Source: Siphonodentalium dalli (Eukaryota; Mollusca; Scaphopoda; Gadilida; Siphonodentaliidae). Taken from it: 64,000 nt of DNA. Of the stretch, positions 12,201-25,300 are shown piece after piece. The number at the start of each line of letters is the position of its first letter. The first letter of the stretch is position 1. Where the stretch lies: NCBI GenBank assembly GCA_032622095.1, contig CP136068.1:162149465-162213464 (forward strand). The letters are read 5' to 3'. Position numbers and translations under genes: made by a program. The notes beneath the pieces are model-generated. The model was not told the DNA's origin. It did no database searches and was given only the letters and a program-made list of their open reading frames with translations.

Positions 12201-14402
12201 CATACGAAAAAAGTGCCAATACTGTTGAAATTAATGGAATAAGGAAATACGCACTGCAACTGATTGTGCTCAACGCTATTGGTATTGTATAGTCATTGTT
12301 CGTTATTGGACACACGGCACTGGTTTCCCTGTTACAGTAATATGTGTCAACAATGGGGACTTTCGTCTCTGTGTGGTTATTGATAATGAACAGAAAAACA
12401 AACTCCTTCTATTTGTTCATGTCAGTATTGACCAAATGTAACGACCGCGAACACCTTTTACACCTATCCCTTTCAGTGCCAAGTCCGATTTTTGTATCAA
12501 CCCATATTTCCTTGATCAATTTTCAAATTTATTGATTATAATAATGTGATACATTGATGGAAAGAGCTCTTAGGACTTGGCACTGCAAGGGTTAACTAAC
12601 TCCGATTGTTATCGATCATGCAGGTTGTGCTTACCCGAACAACACAAATATAATCTTACTACTCGACAATTCCACGGCTTCATATGACCAACCAAAAATA
12701 CTTGGCGAAATACGTCCTATACCTCCAGTGGGAAAAACATAGAGGCGGGACCGACTCAAACACCACTGCATTTGAAATAGTTGTCGTTGTTGTAATTGCA
12801 TGTCGAATCCCTGACATGCCTATAGTTTTTTTCTAATTTATTTTACAGGTTGTGCATACCCAAACAACACGGATATAATATACGTCCTTGACTATTCCAC
12901 CGCTTCACAGCCTTACACATCTAACCAGAATGATTTAGCGAAATATGTCTCGTATCTCCTACCAATAAGTGGAAACAGTGTTCAGGCCGGTGCAGTACTG
13001 TATGACGACACAGACGCAAGTGCGGTTTCTTCAGAGATAGTGGACCTCCAGTTGGACCTCGCGACCTTTGCATCTTTACTTGACCAGACGTCGTCGAACA
13101 ACGGAGGGGGTAACTTCCGTTACGTTATACCCGCGTTAACGCAGGCAGTGTCGCTGTTAAACGCTGGGCGGTCAGGCGTAGAGAAGTATATCATAATGAT
13201 GACAGGCGGAGATTTTACCGAGAATACAGTCACTCTACAGAGCTTCGTCACGGCCAATAGCAACATTAACTTCATCGCCGTGAGCTTTCAGTCTCTGTTC
13301 GCACAGCGCACCGTCTTCCCGAATCTCATCTACTCCAGCGATCCGACTGTGTTGGCTGCATACGATGAATATGTCGCCAGCTTCTTCTGTCAAGGTAAGA
13401 TTTCCCGATGTATTTCCTCCAGTTGTTTTCGATGCACCTCTTTAAAAGGAACTTCTCTTTCATGAATATATAACGCACTTACATGTATAATACGCGGAAT
13501 ATAAATGTGTAACATATGTACATGTATAACACGACTAATGCTTAACCCCCTTTAATGACGGGAGCTGCGCTGGCGCAACATTAAAGACCCTGTGCCAATG
13601 ATTCTCTTATATATGAGAGTCGACCATTCTATAACAATGTTTATCATAATTTCTTATATTCTTCAACAATTTTTTAATTTTTATATTTTTTTCTTACATT
13701 CTTTTAACAATTTTATCATTAAAAAAAATATTACACATTCTATATCAATTTTTTTATTGTTTTTTTCTTACATTCGCTAATAATTTTTATTATTTTTATC
13801 ATTATTTCTTACATTCTTTAAAAAAAAATAATCATTATTTTTCGTTTTTTCTTACAGTTTTTAACAATTATAAAAATTAATATAAAATTTGTTAGGCCAA
13901 TGCATTCTCTTATATATGCGAAGTGTCCTATGGTTGACTCGCATAAATAAATGGATGCATTGGCACAGGGTTTTCCCAAAAATTCAGGAAGCTCCCATCA
14001 TGAAATGGTTAACTCCCCTTTTCTGGCACGCGGGATTCGGGTGGTTTTGAAGTCGTACGCATGCGTCATACCGCTCCATATACAACTGTGGACTTTTACT
14101 CTCAATGGAAATTATGACGGTCAGTAGTTGTGAAATCCACGAGTCTTATTAGTCAGGAAATGTTATGACACTTGAATATAACCCCAGTATTCCTTTTATC
14201 GCTTCCATGACTGGAGCTTCCTGACATTTTGCGAAAAAAACCTGTGCCAATGCATTCTAATATATATGCGAGAATACACTGACACATGGTATTTAACCCT
14301 TTCAGTGCCATCATTTGTTATTATTTTTTACAATTTTTTACAATTTTAATATTTTGTTCTTATATTCTACTCTCTTAAGCATACCCAAAAAAAATTCAAC
14401 CC

Positions 14403-14436
<34 letters not shown>

Positions 14437-17211
14437 AGAGTTTTTTAGGCCGATTTTTCAGACCGTAAATTAGGGCCGATGTGATCGGCCCCTGGCACTG
14501 AAATGGTTAATGCTTAACCAGCGCAACTTCCGTCACGAAAGGGCTAAGAGAAACATAAATCCAATGCGTTATCGCTTATCGAATATTACGTAATATGAAT
14601 CGTATGGGGCACGTAGTGGAGCAACCACACATGATGTGCCTCAAATTTGCCTTTTTCGGCGACATAACGCTACGGATAATTTATGTAACATCATGCAGTG
14701 GTCACGACGGAGACGACATGCCAAATTGACAAGACGTGTCGTGGATTGTAAAATCTTGTCTGGATTATCGTCATGACCTCTTAATTTTTCGTTTTCATTA
14801 AGCTGACCGACGAAATTTGTCTAAATGGAATTAATAGTCTTAAATCACATGTGAATTCTTCGTAAGTTGTGAAGTAGTTACTTTCAATTTTATCGTGATG
14901 ATTTATTTCCGATTCCGCGTTTTTTTCAATCTCCACAAGGTTGCTAACCGGAAGTCACGTGGCAATTTCTCCAAAATATATACCCGCAATCTTGAAAAAT
15001 CACTGATGGATATAGAAAAAATGATATGACGTCATTCACCTGCCTTAGGTATAAGCACTCTTGGTGGTTGCTATAAGTACATGTGCTTTTATAAACTTGG
15101 TAATTCCAGTGTCATTTATCAGTGATGCACTCTCAACAACAACCGCTGCGACAACAACAACAACGGTGGGGGTAACAACAACCACTATCGTTGCGGCAAC
15201 AACCACCGCTGCCGCGACAACAACCACCGCTGCCGCGACAACAACCACCGCTGCCGCGACAACAACCACCGCTGCCGCGACAACAACCACCGCTGCGGCA
15301 ACTACCACAACCGCTGCCGCAACAACCACAGCAGCTGCCACAACAACAACCACCGCTGCGGCAACAACAACCACCGATGCGGCAACAACAACCACGACAA
15401 CCGCAGCACCGACCACTACCACCATTCTTTCCGGAAGTGAGTGTTTTAATTGTACCGTTGATTATCCGATCAGGGACGTGACTAGAGTGTGTCCATGGCG
15501 GTGTTCACCTTGGAATTTCTAACAGCACCCACCCACTGGAGCAGACCGACATTTCCTTATCCGAGAAATTCCATTTGCTTCTAATTGGGGTAAAATTTTC
15601 CAACTGGTATTTAAAACTTTGAAGTTACCCGTGGCTTTAACATTTACCGACTGTGAATGCTACCCTTGGCTTTAACATTTACCCACTAACGCCCCATATC
15701 ATTCCAGCAATATGACTGAAATCATAAAATATTCGAATTCTGGTTTAAAGACTGCTTAAATATATTGTGGTAAAATCCCACTCACTGTCGAAAGGACATT
15801 GTATCCGATATATGGCATACTTGCATAGTGCATTAGACCGACATTCAATTATAAAGCTCGTTCGACTCCCAAATCCCAGTCACCGTGTGGAGACATAGCA
15901 TATGGTGCAAATTGCAAAACATCTGGTTGTATTCTAATGGTTTTACAAATGATGTACGAGAATCTAAAAACGTGTGTGAATGATCAAGCTACTTTCATAA
16001 TGTAATTGGCTTAAAACAAGACAAATTGTCCTATTTCGATTACTTGAATTACAATTAATTTTCTCACTCTGTATGCCACTAAACGACGAGGTGTTATCCA
16101 ATAAATTGAATTGAATTGAATTAATGACAGCAGATGCTGGAAACACAATTTTGTCAAATGATTAACCCTTTACCCAACAAACCGGCCAAAACCGGCCAAA
16201 TAAAGCTTCAACAGCCTAAAATATCTTCGGTCTGTCTCAATAGAACCATACAAATATGGATATCATTGGAACCGGCTCCTTGACCACATTGTGATAGTTA
16301 CAGTTATGCCCTGTGCCAATGCATTCTCTTATATATGCGAGTCGACCATAGGTCGCCTCGCATATATAAGAGAATGCATTGGCCTAAAAAAAAATCTGTT
16401 TTTAACACTTTTTACCATTTTTTCTTACATTCTTTAACAATTTTATAATTTTTAATGTGTTAAGCCAATGCATTCTCTTATATATGCGAGGCGACCTATG
16501 GTCGACTCGCATATATAAGAGAATGCATTGGCACAGGGCCCTTCTGTTGGGTAAAGGATTAAAGTGACACGAAACACTCGGCTTATGTGTTCAGAACGGG
16601 ATTTGTTTTCTTAATCGCATGTAGCTCGACTGAACATAAAGTATTTATACAATAACTACAAAGAATGCATGGTGTTATATGTAACCTTTAAAGGTACGGT
16701 TGGCCTTGGCGGTGGGTATCCTGTAAAAATATTTCCACCCGTCAAAAACCGTCACAAACAGACAGAACATCAAAATGTAGACAGACTTTGTCCGTATACA
16801 AATAAGAAATATCGCATAAACAGTATGTTATTGTCATATATTTGACTATTGTTATGTAAACAAAGGCATACAAAGTTACTTTTCTGGTGTTTGTTTATAT
16901 TATGATGGTAAACATAAAGAGCGTTCTTTGTGGGTGAATTCCTGATATGGAACTAATAAAGAGCGTTTATGCCATTTGTGTGTGATTAGCCAGTAGCATT
17001 GTGCTGTCTTCTGTAACACAATCAGGCTCTTGCTTCTAGGTAAAATATAGTAGGTCTTTATGATAACATGCTGTTTACGCGATGGTCATGATATATATGA
17101 ACGAAACTGTATGCGTTTTAATATTTTTCTGTTTACGGTGTTTGGAACAAATATGTATATTTTCGACAATTAAGGCCTCACGTGCCTTTAATGGACAAAC
17201 GCGATGTTTAG

Positions 17212-17277
<66 letters not shown>

Positions 17278-19197
17278 GACGATCAACAGATATATAACAA
17301 TTAGCATTTTTATTGTTAAAATTTCATCCCAAAAATTTAGCAGACGATCAACTATATATATAACAATTCAGAAGACATGATGAAATGACGAATATTATAT
17401 TAGTATTACAATTCACAGAAGCATCTCCCAATCATAATGTGTTGGGTGGGGGAGATACAACACTGAACTTCAAGAGTAGATTGAAGCTTGTCGGTCGTTT
17501 CAAGCTTGATAAAGCAATACAAAGTCAGTCATGATCAGAGTGAGGCTTGTTAAAGCAATCCTAAGTCAGTTAAGAGCAGAGTGAGGCTTGTTAAAGCAAT
17601 CCAAAGTCAGTCAAGAGCAGAGTGAGGCTTGTTAAAGCAATCCAAAGTCAGTTAAGAGAAGAGTGAGGCTTGTTAAAGCAATCCAAATAATCGAGGTTAC
17701 CAATGGGTGTACACCACAATACTCACCAGTTTCGGAACCTCAATCTGCAGACTGAGGTCCCCAGATGGTGAATTTTGGAGATGCTAGCACGCTATTCGAG
17801 ATAGCGTCACTGCATTCACCCTCTGGGGACCTCATTCTGCAAATTCAGGCACACTAAACTCAGGCTTGATAATCACCTTTCGGTTTTATTCACTGAAGTA
17901 AGTCCATAATATGTCTTTAACTTATGTCGGTGGTTACTATGTACCGTGGAATAATTTGCCAACCTTCCGCGCGGGTTTTCCCTACAATAAACTCGACAAA
18001 TAATACGATGACAAGCCATATGAAATAATGTTTCTCATTTGAACAAATAGTGAGGTTAGACTTTGTATACTGGTGTTGGTCTGGAGCGATGAGAGTTGTT
18101 ATTTGTCATGTTTGTACATAGTACATACCCAACACTCTAAATCACGCTGGGTAAACTTTTACACAAGAAAATGGTGCTTATAGAACCACGCCACATTAGA
18201 TAATTTTAACCCAATGTTGGGCAATGGTTTTAATCAACGCAACGTAACAATTTATCCAATATCATTTCCCTTCTGCGTCGGGCGAATTATTGTACCCAAT
18301 TAATATTGGGTAATTTGTTACCCTGCCTTGAGTAAAAACATTGCCCAAACATTGGGTAAAATTTACTATATGCAACATTATGTTGGGTAAAATTTTACAC
18401 AACGCGATTTAGAGTGAGGAACACCGATATGATAAGCGTAATAGACTATTCCATTATATATTATACTAGAAGGTGACCCGACTTCGTCCGGGCTTTGACC
18501 TTGAATTGACCATTTTGAAGGTCAGGTGGGGTCAAACACCAACACCCCAAAAATGGTGGAAATCGGCCCAGCGGATACCGGGAAATCGGCCCAGCGGATA
18601 CCGAGATACTCTATGCATCAAATTTCGTCCGGTAAAATCCGCCAGTTTAACCCGATTTGATTTCCACTCAAGTATATAAACGCGCCTCATATTCACACGC
18701 TCATTAATTATCAAGTTTCAACGTAAAGATAAATTACCATCGGTGCCCGAGATATCGCCAAGACGTCTGAAACAGTCAAACGCATCGGCCGGTTAAGCGT
18801 TAACGTGATCTAACGTTATGACATCTAACGACGTCATAGAAGTTACGCATTGTTTTTATCCTGATGGAAGATAGTACCACTTCTTCTTGATAATTGAGGC
18901 AGATAACTAAAACGGATACATACGCATTATATATCGTTGGAAAGAGGAAACACGAAAGATTCTCACAGTGTCATTATTATGACTGGCATTTTATTATTCG
19001 CGCTATTTCGAATCGATTTGTAAACACCGAACTCAAATGAAAGTCCCATAACACAGCGTAAAACAGATTTGACCTCGGCACGTGAAAAGTTGACCTCGGA
19101 TCTGAAAATCAATAGGCCCATGTTCGTTCCCGGGTCGAATTACGTGTCCGTACCAAGTTTGGTCGATATCGGTCCAGCCGTGTTCGAGTCCATCGCG

Positions 19198-19246
<49 letters not shown>

Positions 19247-19258
19247 AGATCTTCCAAA

Positions 19259-19332
<74 letters not shown>

Positions 19333-22300
19333 GGGATCACGACAAATTCAACTACTTTACTTTTAACGAATATTCTAGAACAAAATAACACGTTTAGAAT
19401 GCGAATTATTACACGGAAGATACTATATTATTTGACATTGAATTGCCACACGGAAGACATGACATATGTGTTACAATTTGTTTTAAATATTATTTCACAA
19501 AAACAAAAGGTGTGTGAAGTATTGTATGATGTAACATAGTTGTTGTTGTAATTGCATGCTGAATCCCTGAACACACCTATAGTTTTTTTTTCTAATTTAT
19601 TTTACAGGTTGTGCATACCCAAACAACTCGGATATAATGTACGTCCTTGACTATGCCACCGCCTCACAGCCTTACACATCTAACCAGAATGATTTAGCGA
19701 AATATGTCTCGTATCTCCTACCAATAAGTGGAAACAGTGTTCAGGCCGGCGCAGTACTGTATGACGACACAGACGCAAGCGCGGCGTCTTCAGAGAAAGT
19801 GGACCTCCAGTCTGACCTCGCGACCTTTGCAGCTTTACTTGACCAGACGTCGTCGAACAACGGCGGGGGCAACTTCCGTTACGTCGTCCCCGCGTTAACG
19901 GATGCGGTGTCGCTGTTGAACGCTGGGCGGTCAGGGGTAGAGAAGTACATCATAATGATGACAGGCGGAGATTTTACCGAGAATACAGTCACTCTACAGA
20001 GCTTCGTCACGGCCAACAGCAACATTCATTTCATCGCAGTTAGTTTCCAGTCTCTGTTCGCGCAACGTACCGTCTTTCCAAATCTGATATACTCCAGCGA
20101 TCCGACTGTGTTGGCTGCATACGATGAATATGTCGCCAGTTTCTTCTGTCAGGGTAAGTACCCCAAGGGAAGTGATAAATGTTAAAGGGCCAACACAAAT
20201 TAATTGTCTGGTTAAAGACTGGTTTGGTTCGTCAACAATATGGTCGCCAGGTACTCTTACAGTTTTATTTTACTAATTGTATATTCTATTTCGCAGCATT
20301 TAAATTGGTAATGTGCAGTAAATCCCGCCATTTATGGACCATATCATTTTATACACAACAGAAAACATGTATGTGCATCAAATGAATGGATTTGAACCAT
20401 GGATTAGTGCAGAATATACTCATGTGGTATATGAACTGTGAAAATAACATGGTAATTATAATGAAAATGAATTTATGACTCCAGTCATAAATTCATGTTT
20501 ATTATAATGTCGATGTTGTTTTCCATCGTTCGTAACCCTTTCAATGGCAGGGGCCGATCTCATCGGCCCAAATTTACGGTCTGTAAAATCGGCCCTAAAA
20601 AAAATTAAAAACATTTGGGTATGCTATAGCTATAGCGAATTTAAAAACAAACTGGGTAACACCTTTGGGGCATGTTAAAACTCAAAACTATCACCAAGTA
20701 TTCATAGTAATAATTTTGATGCCCATGAAAAACGTAAGATTCCCTGGCACTAAACCTACAAAATAAGTCTGTTAAAGAATATAAGAAAAATTATTAAAAT
20801 TGTAAAAAATAATAACAAATGATGAAAAATTGTTAGGACAATGCATTCTCTTATATATGCGAGGCGACTAATGGTCGACTCGCATATATGAGAGAATGCA
20901 TTGGCACAGGGTATATGAGTTGATACAAAAATCGGACCTTGTACTGAAAGGGTTAAAGTAAATCAGTGTATTTTGCACTCATCTATGGATCAGATTCATT
21001 CATTTGCTGCTTATAATGTGTTGAGTATAAAAGGGGATGGTCCCATATATTGCCGGATTTAGTGTAGAGTACCCTTTTAAAGATAACTTTTATGTCGTAT
21101 ATTAAAGACTGAGCTAAATTTATTTTTTATTTCCGTTATAAACTGTAATAAATAGAATGCTTTGAATGGAACAAAGCAACCAATTCTGAGACATTAAATT
21201 TGTATGAACATTATTACAAACATTCTAGAAGTGTGTAGTGCAGCTATTATGATAGGTATCATAAACATGTGAATTGTCAGTATATATGTGCAGCACCCTG
21301 ACCGGAAAAAAAATACTTCCCGGAGGGGCCAATACAATATTTTGAGTAGCGGTGTTTTTAATGTACAATCAGGGAAGACACATTATATTTTTTAGTATAG
21401 CTTATTTATCATCTCGTTGCAGTGTCATTCATCTCAGACACGCTTACCACAACGGCCGCTCCAACAACTACCACCGTGATAGCAGCCGTTGGTGTGCCTA
21501 GAATGGCGGAATCCCAAGGACTCAATGTTCAACAGAGTTCACCCAACTCTAACACTGACCCGGCAGGTGAGACATACGATATTAATGTAATGGTTCTCAT
21601 TTCGTATTAATTCACAGTTGCGATGAATTAACCCGTTCAGTGCCAAGGCCGATTTTTGTATCAACCCATATTTCCTTGATCATTTTTCAAATTTATTGAT
21701 TATAATAATGTGATACATTGATGGAACGAGCTCTAAGAGCTCTTTCCATCAATGTATCACATTATTATAATCAGTAAATTTGAAAAATGATCAAGGAAAT
21801 ATGGGTTGATACAAAAATCGGACTTGGCACTGAAAGGGTTAAAGACACTATGTCCAGATCAGGCACATGCTGTAATAAATTATTATATCTAACTATTATA
21901 TCTAACTATTATATCTAACTATTATATCTAACTATTATATCTAAATATTATAACTAACTATTATATCTAACTATTATATCGAACTATTATATCGAACTAT
22001 TATATCGAACTATTATAGTTGATCTTGATAATGACAAATCCAGTATTTCCCGTTTTTGTTTATGAAAAACAATTCGCCCTTTACCATGCACAGCAAGATT
22101 ACACTCTTATTAATACTTCAGCGAAATGAACAGTATCCAGATGAATGCCGGTGCTGCAACCTTATGCGTCAGCTTTTGCATTCAATGATGCATCTAGTAT
22201 GCCTTTTCTAAATGACATTAACATGGCGACTCAGTCGCTCCTTCATAATAATAGATAGACTAATTGAATGTCAACTCAGTTATTTATCAAGTACCGTCAT

Positions 22301-25300
22301 GAATTATAATTCGCATAGATCGAAATCGTCACAAAAACAAACATGATACCGAATTACTGCGACAATGATTTTTAATATATTTTTTTGTGAAATTTGGATT
22401 ATTCCTGTTTTATCTAATTAGTGTAAACATATTTTTATTTCCAAATCCAACATAACATAACATAATATACTGGTGATACAAATATGCAAAATAGAAGAGA
22501 TAATGTATGGAAATGAGGATCAGACAACAAGCCCGAGGGCTTATATGAAGTCTTCTCCTTTTATCTAATTCACAAATCGATAACATCTGCATCCAACTAA
22601 TATTCATAAATATATCTATAATAGCTCAATGCAGGATGTGCCTGACCTGGTAATGGAATTGTTCTCAGTTCATGTTAGCTCATATTTGCGTTTAAATAAA
22701 ACTGTATAACGTTTATTCCTTGAGACACTAACACGTTAATAAACATTTGCATACACTATTCGTTACCCTATGTCTGTTCACGTAGTACGGATTGTTACAT
22801 ACCGGAACCCAGCCGACTGACTGATGGTGGGTAAAACCCCGTACTACATGTACGTGAACATACACGGGGTGACGATTTTACCTATACATCAATAGTAGAA
22901 TCAAATCAACATTTTCCTTTGTAAGTGAATAGGGAAATTTAAACCTAATATTTCAAGGCACCTACACGATAAGGAAAAATATCTGTGTTGACCCAGGATC
23001 TCAAAAACAGCAAACGATATTTAGTCATATGCACCACCAATAGGCACCAACACGATGCAGCAAACATTTATGTGTGGTTCACATAATTATCATGGGTTTC
23101 GATCTTGATCACACTATACGGTTATGTCTTGTGTAGCTATCGACCAATCAAATTGAAGATAGCACGCTAGTCAATAGATAAAGTAGTACTCCAGTTGTTG
23201 ATCAAACAATTTTAATTGGTTGATTGAAATGTATGCAGTGGAAACAACACATTGGGACTTTTAAAATGGATTTTTTCCAACCAGCTGAAATATTTGAGGC
23301 ATGAATATTTTGAAAAAAATTTCCCTGAGTTGAAAATTCGGTTTACAATAGGGCTGTAACGATAAACTTGGTTACAATACAAATCACGATACATTATCAA
23401 CGATACGATACATATCACGATACACTAAATTTAGTGTACCCAAATGAATACCACCTGAATTGGCAGAGTAGAGTTCCTTTTTATATAAATACATTTAAAT
23501 TGTTAGCTAGATGGGTCAAATACACACACTGTACATGTAAACTTGAGAGGACATTGCAGGTTGTGCTTTCGTACACATGCCCACCTTCAGAAATTACTTG
23601 ATTTCCTGTATCGCGATACACTTGACACGATACGACTTGCGTTTCGTTTGAATGTGTATCGATAAATTCATAATGGATCTTTACAGCCCTATACCCGATT
23701 TTCAATTGGGAATTCACCGTTGTACATCACACACAAACGACCTCCTTGGCAGGTCCCCTATGTACGGTGACCCATTTCAGGGTTGTGGCATGTTGTTTCA
23801 TGCGTATTGAAGAAGGGGGGGTTCGCTTCGGGCTATAACGGGACAAACCAGGTGTGACAAGACGCACTCTTTGCGGTTATTATATAATTAATAACACCGG
23901 CTAATTGGAGATAATTATTTTAACAAATCAGATAACTTTATCGCTAGTTAATGACATGCGTCTCACTTAACCCTTTCAGTGCCAGGGGCCGATCTCATGG
24001 GCACTAATTTACGGTCTGTAAAATCGGTCCTAAAAAAATAAAAATAAATATTATTTTTTTATTTTTTATTTTTTGGGTTGAATTGTTTTTGGGTATACTT
24101 AAAGCATGCTATGGCGAATTTAAAAACAAATCAGATAAAACCTTAGGGGCATGTTATAGCTCAAAACTATCACCAAGTATTCATATTAATAATTTTGATG
24201 CCCATGAAAAACGTAAGATTCCCTGACGCTAAACCTACAAAATAAGTCTGTTAAAGAATATAAGAAAAAATTATTAAAATTGTAAAAAATAATAACAAAT
24301 GATGAAAAAATGTTAGGCCAATGCATTCTCTTATATATGCGAGGTGACCTATGGTCGACTCGCATATATAAGATAATACATTGTCACAGGGTATATGGGT
24401 TGATACAAAAATCGGACTCTTTGGCACTGAAAGGGTTAAAGTGACATCGAACACAGCGCTGGTGTGAAAGAATGACAATAGAGTTAAAAAAAGTAGTAAT
24501 GTTCATAACATTCTTATTCAAATTGGCATCACGCAACGCCATTCTTGAATATGAATAGCCGGCTATTGCATCTTGTTGGTGACATTTCCCAAATTACTTC
24601 TGATGTCGACGTTATGATCCATATTGTGAACAATTTATCTCTATATATATGCTGCAAAGTTTATTTCTGAAGCACATACCATAAGACAAACAAAACTTTC
24701 CAATTCGTAATTGTATGTGCATAATCTGTAAATAGTATACGTACACAGAGTGACTTATAGGCCCTATGTGCCGGATGTTTGTATACATTATGTCACTATA
24801 ATAAACATATTCATTCATTCATTCATTCTTACATGTATAAACAGCGAATATCATTGGCGAAATCCTTACCGTTTGCGTATCCCTTTGATTACGGGGGCTG
24901 CGTTGGCTCAACATTAAAGCCTGTGCCAATGCATTATCTTATATATGCGAGTCGAGCATAGGTCGCCCCTCATATATAAGAGAATGCGTTGGCCTAATAA
25001 TTTTTTATCATATTTTCTTACATTATTTAACAATTGTTATCATTTTTTTATCATTTTTTTCCTCACATTCTTGAACAATTTTTAAAATTTTATATAATGT
25101 TTTCTCACATTCTATAACAATTTTTATAATTTTTTCTTTCATTCTTTATCAATTTTATCATTTTGTTTTATCATTTTTCTTTAATTCTTTTACATTCTTA
25201 CAAATTTGATTGAATTCGGCCAGGGGTCTGGGAGAAATCTCGCGAACAGACAGATTCTACTCTTTTATATATACATATCTACACAAGAGAACATACATTC

